Of a DNA stretch of 64,000 nt, positions 51,701 through 63,270 are shown piece after piece. This DNA comes from Diorhabda sublineata (Eukaryota > Arthropoda > Insecta > Coleoptera > Chrysomelidae): assembly GCF_026230105.1 (NCBI RefSeq), contig NC_079479.1:17309734-17373733 (forward strand). The letters run 5' to 3'. Numbering within the stretch: the stretch's first letter is position 1; each line of letters starts with the position of its first letter. The position numbers and the translations under genes are program-made. Under the pieces are notes generated by a model that searched no databases, had not been told where the DNA came from, and was given only the letters and a program-made list of their open reading frames with translations.

Positions 51701-53030
51701 CAAAGTGAGATGCAAACTCATTCAAATATATGAGAAATGTTGAAATTCGACTTCAAATGAGGAAGATAGACTTTGAAAATTTTCAATCAACACAAAGTGA
51801 GAATCGACTTCAATGGGCTTCAATGAATGTAAATCGAGGATATCTGACAAAGTCAGATACTAACTCATTCAAATATATAAGAAATGTTGAAATTCGACTT
51901 CAAATGAGGAAGATACACTCTGAAAATTTTCAATCAACACAAAGTGAGAATCGACTTCAATGGGCTTCAATGAATGTAAATCGACGATATCTGACAAAGT
52001 TGGATGCAAACTCATTCAAATCTATGAGAAATGTTGATATTCGACTTCAAATGAGGAAGATAGACTTTGAAAATTTTCAATCAACAAAAAGTGAGAATCG
52101 ACTTCATTGGGCTTCAATGAATGTAAATCGACGATATCTGACAAAGTGAGATGCAAACTCATTCAAATATATAAGAAATGTTGAAATTCGACTTCAAATG
52201 AGGAAGATACACTCTGAAAATTTTCAATCAACACAAAGTGAGAATCGACTTCAATGGGCTTCAATGAATGTAAATCGACGATATCTGACAAAGTTGGATG
52301 CAAACTCATTCAAATCTATGAGAAATGTTGATATTCGACTTCAAATGAGGAAGATAGACTTTGAAAATTTTCAATCAACAAAAAGTGAGAATCGACTTCA
52401 TTGGGCTTCAATGAATGTAAATCGACGATATCTGACAAAGTTGGATGCAAACTCATTCAAATCTATGAGAAATGTTGATATTCGACTTCAAATGAGGAAG
52501 ATAGACTTTGAAAATTTTCAATCAACAAAAAGTGAGAATCGACTTCATTGGGCTTCAATGAATGTAAATCGACGATATCTGACAAAGTGAGATGCAAACT
52601 CATTCAAATATATGAGAAATGTTGAAATTCGACTTCAAATTAGGAAGATAGACTTTGAAAATTTTCAATCAACACAAAGTGAGATTCGACTTCAATGGGC
52701 TTCAATGAATGTAAATCGAGGATATCTGACAAAGTCAGATACTAACTCATTCAAATATATAAGAAATGTTGAAATTCGACTTCAAATGAGGAAGATACAC
52801 TCTGAAAATTTTCAATCAACACAAAGTGAGAATCGACTTCAATGGGCTTCAATGAATGTAAATCGACGATATCTGACAAAGTTGGATGCAAACTCATTCA
52901 AATCTATGAGAAATGTTGATATTCGACTTCAAATGAGGAAGATAGACTTTGAAAATTTTCAATCAACAAAAAGTGAGGATCGACTTCATTGGGCTTCAAT
53001 GAATGTAAATCGACGATATCTGACAAAGTG
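51701..53030 (+). repeat. 441-bp trimer spacing block
   Basis: The stop form ACAAAGTGAGATG recurs at 51,701, 52,142, 52,583 and 53,024, three exact steps of 441 bp (3 x 147). Each step ends with a TTGGATGCA/TTCAAATCTATG monomer carrying CAACAAAAAGTGAG and CTTCATTGGGC. Three of them contain the rare GATACACTCTG. The inner monomers differ between steps, so units were partly exchanged after amplification. Confidence 0.85.
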
Positions 53031-54599
53031 AGATGCAAACTCATTCAAATATATGAGAAATGTTGAAATTCGACTTCAAATGAGGAAGATAGACTTTGAA
53101 AATTTTCAATCAACACAAAGTGAGAATCGACTTCAATGGGCTTCAATGAATGTAAATCGACGATATCTGACAAAGTTAGATGCAAACTCATTCAAATATA
53201 TGAGAAATGTTGAAATTCGACTTCAAATGAGGAAGATACACTTTGAAAATTCTCAATCAACACAAAGTGAGAATCGACTTCAATGGGCTTCAATGAATGT
53301 AAATCGACGATATCTGACAAATTCAGATACAATCTCATTCGAATATATGAGAAATGTTGAAATTCGACTTCAAATGAGGAAGATAGACTTTGAAAATTTT
53401 CAATCAACACAAAGTGAGAATCGACTTCAATGGGCTTCAATGGATGTAAATCGACGATATCTGACAACAAAGTTAGATGCAAACTCATTCAAATATATAA
53501 GAAATGTTGAAACTCGACTTCAAATGAGGAAGATAGACTTTGAAAATTTTCAATCAACACAAAGTGAGAATCGACTTCAATGGGCTTCAATGAATGTAAA
53601 TCGACGATATCTGACAATGTTAGATGCAAACTAATTCAAATATATGAGAAATGTTGAAATTCGACTTCAAATGAGGAAGATACACTTTGAAAATTTTCAA
53701 TCAACACAAAGTGAGAATCGACTTCAATGGGCTTCAATGAATGTAAATCGACGATATCTGACAAAGTTAGATGCAAACTCATTCAAATATATGAGAAATG
53801 TTGAAATTCGACTTCAAATGAGGAAGATACACTTTGAAAATTTTCAATCAACACAAAGTGAGAATCGACTTCAATGGGCTTCAATGAATGTAAATCGACG
53901 ATATCTGACAAAGTTAGATGCAAACTCATTCAAATATATGAGAAATGTTTAAATTCGACTTCAAATGAGGAAGATAGACTTTGAAAATTTTCAATCAACA
54001 CAAAGTGAGAGTCGACTTTAATGGCCTTCAATGAATGTAAATCGAGGATATCTGACAAAGTCAGATACTAACTCATTGAAATATATGAGAAATGTTGAAA
54101 TTCGACTTCAAATGAGGAAGATAGACTTTGAAAATTTTCAATCAACACAAAGTGAGAATCGACTTCAATGGGCTTCAATGAATGTAAATCGACGATATCT
54201 GACAAATTCAGATACAAACTCATTCAAATATATAAGAAATGTTGAAATTCGACTTCAAATTAGGAAGATAGACTTTGAAAATTTTCAATCAACACAAAGT
54301 GAGAATCGACTTCAATGGGCTTCAATGGATGTAAATCGACGATATCTGACAACAAAGTTGGATGCAAACTCATTCAAATATATAAGAAATGTTGAAACTC
54401 GACTTCAAATAAGGAAGATAGACTTTGAAAATTTTCAATCAACACAAAGTGAGAATCGACTTCAATGGGCTTCAATGAATGTAAATCAACGATATCTGAC
54501 AATGTTAGATGCAAACTCATTCAAATATATGAGAAATGTTGAAATTCGACTTCAAATGAGGAAGATACACTTTGAAAATTTTCAATCAACACAAAGTGA

Positions 54600-55290
54600 G
54601 AATCGACTTCAATGGGCTTCAATGAACGTAAATCGACGATATCTGACAAAGTTAGATGCAAACTCATTCAAATACATGAGAAATGTTTAAATTCGACTTC
54701 AAATGAGGAAGATAGACTTTGAAAATTTTCAATCAACACAAAGTGAGAATCGACTTTAATGGGCTTCAATGAATGTAAATCGACGATATCTGACAAAGTT
54801 AGATGCAAACTCATTCATATATATGAGAAATGTGGAAATTCGACTTCAAATGAGGAAGATAGACTTTGAAAATTTTCAATCAACACAAAGTGAGAATCGA
54901 CTTCAATGGGCTTCATTGAATGTAAATCGAAGATATCTGACAAAGTTAGATGCAAACTCATTCAAATATATGAGAAATGTTGAAATTCGACTTCAAATGA
55001 GGAAGATAGACTTTGAAAATTTTCAATCAACACAAAGTGAGAGTCGACTTTAATGGCCTTCAATTAATGTAAATCGACGATATCTGACAAAGTTAGATGC
55101 AAACTTATTCAAATATATAAGAAATGTTGAAATTCGACTTCAAATGAGGAAGATACACTTTGAGAATTTTCAATCAACACAAAGTGAGAATCGACTTCAA
55201 TGGGCTTCAATGAATGTAAATCGACGATATCTGACAAATTCAGATACAAACTCATTCAAATATATAAGAAATGTTGAAATTCGACTTCAA
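54600..55290 (+). repeat. 735-bp local duplication in domain E, copy 1
   Basis: Matches 55,335-56,025 at exactly 735 bp (five monomers): ATGTTTAAATTC, TTCATATATATG with GTGGAAATTC, CTTCATTGAATG with CGAAGATATC, then GAGAGTCGACTTTAATGGCC and AACTTATTC. Copy 1 has AATTAATGTAAATCG near 55,063 where copy 2 keeps AATGAATG. Confidence 0.8.
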
Positions 55291-55334
55291 ATTAGGAAGA
55301 TACACTTTGAAAATTTTCAATCAACACAAAGTGA

Positions 55335-56025
55335 GAATCGACTTCAATGGGCTTCAATGAATGTAAATCGACGATATCTGACAAAGTTAGATGCAAACTC
55401 ATTCAAATATATGAGAAATGTTTAAATTCGACTTCAAATGAGGAAGATAGACTTTGAAAATTTTCAATCAACACAAAGTGAGAATCGACTTTAATGGGCT
55501 TCAATGAATGTAAATCGACGATATCTGACAAAGTTAGATGCAAACTCATTCATATATATGAGAAATGTGGAAATTCGACTTCAAATGAGGAAGATAGACT
55601 TTGAAAATTTTCAATCAACACAAAGTGAGAATCGACTTCAATGGGCTTCATTGAATGTAAATCGAAGATATCTGACAAAGTTAGATGCAAACTCATTCAA
55701 ATATATGAGAAATGTTGAAATTCGACTTCAAATGAGGAAGATAGACTTTGAAAATTTTCAATCAACACAAAGTGAGAGTCGACTTTAATGGCCTTCAATG
55801 AATGTAAATCGACGATATCTGACAAAGTTAGATGCAAACTTATTCAAATATATAAGAAATGTTGAAATTCGACTTCAAATGAAGAAGATACACTTTGAGA
55901 ATTTTCAATCAACACAAAGTGAGAATCGACTTCAATGGGCTTCAATGAATGTAAATCGACGATATCTGACAAATTCAGATACAAACTCATTCAAATATAT
56001 AAGAAATGTTGAAATTCGACTTCAA
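55335..56025 (+). repeat. 735-bp local duplication in domain E, copy 2
   Basis: This is the partner of 54,600-55,290. It has a private AAATGAAGAAGATAC near 55,880. The same marker series occurs in domain B (about 14,430 and 22,230), so this is a shared ancestral block placed about 30 kb away. Confidence 0.78.
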
Positions 56026-56388
56026 ATTAGGAAGATAGACTTTGAAAATTTTCAATCAACACAAAGTGAGATTCGACTTCAATGAGCTTCAATGGATGTA
56101 AATCGAGGATATCTGACAAAGTCAGATACTAACTCATTCAAATATATCAGAAATGTTGAAATTCGACTTCAAATGAGGAAGATAGACTTTGAAAATTTTC
56201 AATCAACACAAAGTGAGAATCGACTTCAATGGGCTTCAATGGATGTAAATCGACGATATCTGACAATAAAGTTAGATGCAAACTCATTCAAATATATAAA
56301 AAATGTTAAAATTCGACTTCAAATGAGGAAGATAGACTTGGAAAATTTTCAATCAACACAAAGTGAGAATCGACTTTAATGGGCTTCA

Positions 56389-56990
56389 ATGAATGTAAAT
56401 CGACGATATCTGACAAAGTTAGATGCAAACTCATTCATATATATGAGAAATGTTGAAATTCGACTTCAAATGAGGAAGATAGACTTTGAAAATTTTCAAT
56501 CAACACAAAGTGAGAATCGACTTCAATGGGCTTCAATGAATGTAAATCGACGATATCTGACAAAGTTAGATGCAAACTCATTCAAATATATAAAAAATAT
56601 TGAAATTCGACTTCAAATGAGGAAGATAGACTTTGAAAATTTTCAATCAACACAAAGTGAGAATCGACTTTAATGGACTTCAATGAATGTAAATCGACGA
56701 TATCTGAAAAAGTTAGATGCAAACTCATTCAAATATATGAGAAATGTTGAAATTCGACTTCAAATGAGGAAGATAGACTTTGAAAATTTTCAATCAACAC
56801 ATAGTGAGAATCGACTTCAATGAGCTTCAATGAATGTAAATCGACGATATCTGACAATGTTAGATGCAAACTCATTCAAATATATGAGAAATGTTGAAAT
56901 TCGACTTCAAATGAGGAAGATACACTTTGAAAATTTTCAATCAACACAAAGTGAGAATCGACTTCAATGGGCTTCAATGAATGTAAATCG
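56389..56990 (+). repeat. Block duplication E1, copy 1 (offset 6,810)
   Basis: A TTCATATATATG monomer, an ATATAAAAAATATTG monomer, CTTTAATGGACTTC with GATATCTGAAAAAG, and CTTCAATGAGC with ACAATGTTAG recur in order at about 63,241-63,800. The offset is 6,810 (46 monomers + 48 bp, as expected from many 150-bp monomers between). A private CAACACATAGTGAG lies near 56,800. Confidence 0.75.
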
Positions 56991-59900
56991 ACGATATCTG
57001 ACAAAGTTAGATGCAAACTCATTCAAATATATGAGAAATGTTGAAATTCGACTTCAAATGAGGAAGATACACTTTGAAAATTTTCAATCAACACAAAGTG
57101 AGAATCGACTTCAATGGGCTTCAATGGATGTAAATCGACGATATCTGACAACAAAGTTAGATGCAAACTCATTCAAATATATAAGAAATGTTGAAACTCG
57201 ACTTCAAATGAGGAAGATAGACTTTGAAAATTTTCAATCAACACAAAGTGAGAATCGACTTCAATGGGCTTCAATGAATGTAAATCGACGATATCTGACA
57301 ATGTTAGATGCAAACTCATTCAAATATATGAGAAATGTTGAAATTCGACTTCAAATGAGGAAGATACACTTTGAAAATTTTCAATCAACACAAAGTGAGA
57401 ATCGACTTCAATGGGCTTCAATGAATGTAAATCGACGATATCTGACAAAGTTAGATGCAAACTCATTCAAATATATGAGAAATGTTGAAATTCGACTTCA
57501 AATGAGGAAGATAGACTTTGAAAATTTTCAATCAACACAAAGTGAGAATCGACTTCAATGGGCTTCAATGGATGTAAATCGACGATATCTGACAAGAAAG
57601 TTAGATGCAAACTCATTCAAATATATAAAAAATGTTAAAATTCGACTTCAAATGAGGAAGATAGACTTGGAAAATTTTCAATCAACACAAAGTGAGAATC
57701 GACTTCAATGGGCTTCAATGAATGTAAATCGACGATATCTGACAAAGTTAGATGCAAACTCATTCAAATATATGAGAAATGTTGAAATTCGACTTCAAAT
57801 GAGGAAGATAGACTTTGAAAATTTTCAATCAACACAAAGTGAGAATCGACTTCAATGGGCTTCAATGGATGTAAATCGACGATATCTGACAAGAAAGTTA
57901 GATGCAAACTCATTCAAATATATAAAAAAATTGAAATTCGACTTCAAATGATGAAGATAGACTTTGAAAATTTTCAATCAACACAAAGTGAGAATCGACT
58001 TCAATGGGCTTCAATGGAAGTAAATCGACGATATCTGACAACAAAGTTAGATGCAAACTCATTCAAATATATAAGAAATGTTGAAACTCGACTTCAAATG
58101 AGGAAGATAGACTTTGAAAATTTTCAATCAACACAAAGTGAGAATCGACTTCAATGGGCTTCAATGAATGTAAATCGACGATATCTGACAATGTTAAATG
58201 CAAACTCATTCAAATATATGAGAAATGTTGAAATTCGACTTCAAATGAGGAAGATACACTTTGAAAATTTTCAATCAACACAAAGTGAGAATCGACTTCA
58301 ATGGGCTTCAATGGATGTAAATCGACGATATCTGACAACAAAGTTAGATGCAAACTCATTCAAATATATAAGAAATGTTGAAACTCGACTTCAAATGAGG
58401 AAGATAGACTTTGAAAATTTTCAATCAACACAAAGTGAGAATCGACTTCAATGGGCTTCAATGAATGTAAATCGACGATATCTGACAAAGTTAGATGCAA
58501 ACTCATTCAAATATATGAGAAATGTTGAAATTCGACTTCAAATGAGGAAGATAGACTTTGAAAATTTTCAATCAACACAAAGTGAGAATCGACTTCAATG
58601 GGCTTCAATGGATGTAAATCGACGATATCTGACAAGAAAGTTAGATGCAAACTCATTCAAATATATAAAAAATGTTGAAATTCGACTTCAAATGAGGAAG
58701 ATAGACTTGGAAAATTTTCAATCAACACAAAGTGAGAATCGACTTTAATGGGCTTCAATGAATGTAAATCGACGATATCTGACAAAGTTAGATGCAAACT
58801 CATTCATATATATGAGAAATGTTGAAATTCGACTTCAAATGAGGAAGATAGACTTTGAAAATTTTCAATCAACACAAAGTGAGAATCGACTTCAATGGGC
58901 TTCAATGAATGTAAATCGACGATATCTGACAAAGTTAGATGCAAACTCATTCAAATATATAAAAAATATTGAAATTCGACTTCAAATGAGGAAGATAGAC
59001 TTTGAAAATTTTCAATCAACACAAAGTGAGAATCGACTTTAATGGGCTTCAATGAATGTAAATCGACGATATCTGACAAAGTCAGATACTAACTCATTCA
59101 AATATATAAGAAATGTTGAAATTCGACTTCAAATGAGGAAGATAGACTTTGAAAATTTTCAATCAACACAAAGTGAGAATCGACTTCAATGGGCTTCAAT
59201 GGATGTAAATCGACGATATCTGACAACAAAGTTAGATGCAAACTCATTCAAATATATAAGAAATGTTGAAACTCGACTTCAAATGAGGAAGATAGACTTT
59301 GAAAATTTTCAATCAACACAAAAAGAGATCCGACTTCAATGGGCTTCAATGAATGTAAATCGAGGATATCTGACAACAAAGTTAGATGCAAACTCATTCA
59401 AATATATAAGAAATGTTGAAACTCGACTTCAAATGAGGAAGATAGACTTTGAAAATTTTCAATCAACACAAAGTGAGAATCGACTTCAATGGGCTTCAAT
59501 GAATGTAAATCGACGATATCTGACAATGTTAGATGCAAACTCATTCAAATATATGAGAAATGTTGAAATTCGACTTCAAATGAGGAAGATACACTTTGAA
59601 AATTTTCAATCAACACAAAGTGAGAATCGACTTCAATGGGCTTCAATGAATGTAAATCGACGATATCTGACAAAGTTAGATGCAAACTCATTCAAATATA
59701 TGAGAAATGTTGAAATTCGACTTCAAATGAGGAAGATAGACTTTGAAAATTTTCAATCAACACAAAGTGAGAATCGACTTCAATGGGCTTCAATGGATGT
59801 AAATCGACGATATCTGACAAAGTTAGATGCAAACTCATTCAAATATATGAGAAATGTTGAAATTCGACTTCAAATGAGGAAGATACACTTTGAAAATTTT

Positions 59901-60236
59901 CAATCAACACAAAGTGAGAATCGACTTCAATGGGCTTCAATGAATGTAAATCGACGATATCTGACAAAGTTAGATGCAAACTCATTCAAATATATGAGAA
60001 ATGTTGAAATTCGACTTCAAATGAGGAAGATAGACTTTGAAAATTTTCAATCAACACAAAGTGAGAATCGACTTCAATGGGCTTCAATGGATGTAAATCG
60101 ACGATATCTGACAAGAAAGTTAGATGCAAACTCATTCAAATATATAAAAAATGTTAAAATTCGACTTCAAATGAGGAAGATAGACTTGGAAAATTTTCAA
60201 TCAACACAAAGTGAGAATCGACTTTAATGGGCTTCA

Positions 60237-61271
60237 ATGAATGTAAATCGACGATATCTGACAAAGTTAGATGCAAACTCATTCATATATATGGGAAATG
60301 TTGAAATTCGACTTCAAATGAGGAAGATAGACTTTGAAAATTTTCAATCAACACAAAGTGAGAATCGACTTCAATGGGCTTCAATGAATGTAAATCGACG
60401 ATATCTGACAAAGTTAGATGCAAACTCATTCATATATATGAGAAATGTGGAAATTCGACTTCAAATGAGGAAGATAGACTGTGAAAATTTTCAATCAACA
60501 CAAAGTGAGAATCGACTTCAATGGGCTTCAATGAATGTAAATCGACGATATCTGACAAAGTTAGATGCAAACTCATTCAAATATATGTGAAATGTTGGAA
60601 TTCGACTTCAAATGAGGAAGATAGACTTTGAAAATTTTCAATCAACACAAAGTGAGAATCGACTTCAATGGGCTTCAATGGATGTAAATCGACGATATCT
60701 GACAATAAAGTTAGATGCAAACTCATTCAAATATATAAAAAATGTTAAAATTCGACTTCAAATGAGGAAGATAGACTTGGAAAATTTTCAATCAACACAA
60801 AGTGAGAATCGACTTTAATGGGCTTCAATGAATGTAAATCGACGATATCTGACAAAGTTAGATGCAAACTCAATCATATATATGAGAAATGTTGAAATTC
60901 GACTTCAAATGAGGAAGATAGACTTTGAAAATTTTCAATCAACACAAAGTGAGAATCGACTTCAATGGGCTTCAATGAATGTAAATCGACGATATCTGAC
61001 AAAGTTAGATGCAAACTCATTCAAATATATGTGAAATGTTGGAATTCGACTTCAAATGAGGAAGATAGACTTTGAAAATTTTCAATCAACACAAAGTGAG
61101 AAACGACTTCAATGGGCTTCAATGGATGTAAATCGACGATATCTGACAATAAAGTTAGATGCAAACTCATTCAAATATATAAAAAATGTTAAAATTCGAC
61201 TTCAAATGAGGAAGATAGACTTGGAAAATTTTCAATCAACACAAAGTGAGAATCGACTTTAATGGGCTTCA
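60237..61271 (+). repeat. 444-bp trimer tract, copy 1 (offset 2,074)
   Basis: A trimer of 147 + 147 + 150 bp with the stop form ATATGTGAAATGTTGG repeats at 60,585 and 61,029. The whole tract recurs from 62,311 at offset 2,074, where the stop form lies at 62,659 and 63,103. Private changes here are ATATGGGAAATG near 60,290, GACTGTGAAAATTTTC near 60,478, AACTCAATCATATA near 60,870 and GAGAAACGAC near 61,100. Confidence 0.8.
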
Positions 61272-61624
61272 ATGAATGTAAATCGACGATATCTGACAAA
61301 GTTAGATGCAAACTCATTCATATATATGAGAAATGTTGAAATTCGACTTCAAATGAGGAAGATAGACTTTGAAAATTTTCAATCAACACAAAGTGAGAAT
61401 CGACTTCAATGGGCTTCAATGAATGTAAATCGACGATATCTGACAAAGTCAGATACTAACTCATTCAAATATATAAGAAATGTTGAAATTCGACTTCAAA
61501 TGAGGAAGATAGACTTTGAAAATTTTCAATCAACACAAAGTGAGAATCGACTTCAATGGGCTTCAATGGATGTAAATCGACGATATCTGACAACAAAGTT
61601 AGATGCAAACTCATTCAAATATAT

Positions 61625-61810
61625 AAGAAATGTTGAAAACTCGACTTCAAATGAGGAAGATAGACTTTGAAAATTTTCAATCAACACAAAAAGAGATCCG
61701 ACTTCAATGGGCTTCAATGAATTAATTCGAGGATATCTGACAACAAAGTTAGCTGCAAACTCATTCAAATATATAAGAAATGTTGAAACTCGACTTCAAA
61801 TAGAGGAAGA
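61625..61810 (+). repeat. Indel-dense monomer pair
   Basis: Three single-base indels lie within about 170 bp: GTTGAAAACTCG (+1) near 61,633, GAATTAATTCGAGG (-1 relative to GAATGTAAATCGAGG) near 61,719, and CAAATAGAGGAAG (+1) near 61,798, plus TTAGCTGCA near 61,750. The matching copy at about 59,260-59,450 (same rare CAAAAAGAGATCC) has none of them. This is either a decayed pair or local sequence error. Confidence 0.75.
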
Positions 61811-62310
61811 TAGACTTTGAAAATTTTCAATCAACACAAAGTGAGAATCGACTTCAATGGGCTTCAATGAATGTAAATCGACGATATCTGACAATGTTAG
61901 ATGCAAACTCATTCAAATATATGAGAAATGTTGAAATTCGACTTCAAATGAGGAAGATACACTTTGAAAATTTTCAATCAACACAAAGTGAGAATCGACT
62001 TCAATGGGCTTCAATGAATGTAAATCGACGATATCTGACAACGTTAGATGCAAACTCATTCAAATATATGAGAAATGTTAAAATTCGACTTCAAATGAGG
62101 AAGATAGACTTTGAAAATTTTCAATCAACACAAAGTGAGAATCGACTTCAATGGGCTTCAATGGATGTAAATCGACGATATCTGACAAGAAAGTTAGATG
62201 CAAACTCATTCAAATATATAAAAAATGTTAAAATTCGACTTCAAATGAGGAAGATAGACTTGGAAAATTTTCAATCAACACAAAGTGAGAATCGACTTTA
62301 ATGGGCTTCA

Positions 62311-63270
62311 ATGAATGTAAATCGACGATATCTGACAAAGTTAGATGCAAACTCATTCATATATATGAGAAATGTTGAAATTCGACTTCAAATGAGGAAG
62401 ATAGACTTTGAAAATTTTCAATCAACACAAAGTGAGAATCGACTTCAATGGGCTTCAATGAATGTAAATCGACGATATCTGACAAAGTTAGATGCAAACT
62501 CATTCATATATATGAGAAATGTGGAAATTCGACTTCAAATGAGGAAGATAGACTTTGAAAATTTTCAATCAACACAAAGTGAGAATCGACTTCAATGGGC
62601 TTCAATGAATGTAAATCGACGATATCTGACAAAGTTAGATGCAAACTCATTCAAATATATGTGAAATGTTGGAATTCGACTTCAAATGAGGAAGATAGAC
62701 TTTGAAAATTTTCAATCAACACAAAGTGAGAATCGACTTCAATGGGCTTCAATGGATGTAAATCGACGATATCTGACAATAAAGTTAGATGCAAACTCAT
62801 TCAAATATATAAAAAATGTTAAAATTCGACTTCAAATGAGGAAGATAGACTTGGAAAATTTTCAATCAACACAAAGTGAGAATCGACTTTAATGGGCTTC
62901 AATGAATGTAAATCGACGATATCTGACAAAGTTAGATGCAAACTCATTCATATATATGAGAAATGTTGAAATTCGACTTCAAATGAGGAAGATAGACTTT
63001 GAAAATTTTCAATCAACACAAAGTGAGAATCGACTTCAATGGGCTTCAATGAATGTAAATCGACGATATCTGACAAAGTTAGATGCAAACTCATTCAAAT
63101 ATATGTGAAATGTTGGAATTCGACTTCAAATGAGGAAGATAGACTTTGAAAATTTTCAATCAACACAAAGTGAGAATCGACTTCAATGGGCTTCAATGGA
63201 TGTAAATCGACGATATCTGACAATAAAGTTAGATGCAAACTCATTCATATATATGAGAAATGTTGAAATT
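62311..63270 (+). repeat. 444-bp trimer tract, copy 2 (offset 2,074)
   Basis: This is the partner of 60,237 onward. It ends in a hybrid 150-bp monomer at about 63,199: ACAATAAAG in its first third but TTCATATATATGAG after. That fuses what are two separate monomers in copy 1, as expected from an out-of-register deletion. Confidence 0.8.

Larger units (their letters stand above)
27841..53030 (+). repeat. Domain D: 735-bp pentamer higher-order array
   Basis: Monomer types recur in a fixed order that repeats about every five monomers (735 bp). The order is a start monomer (GGATATATGAC or ATGCATGTAAATCG), a GACAAATTCAG monomer with CAAATTAGG, one or two CGAGGATATC monomers, a GATACACTTTG monomer, and a TTGGATGCA/TTCAAATCTATG/GTTGATATTCG monomer. 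The last one often ends with the stop form CGACTTTAATGGG. Insertions and deletions of whole monomers make 588-, 882- and 1,029-bp versions. Large recent duplications are listed separately. No genes or other elements were seen. Confidence 0.8.
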
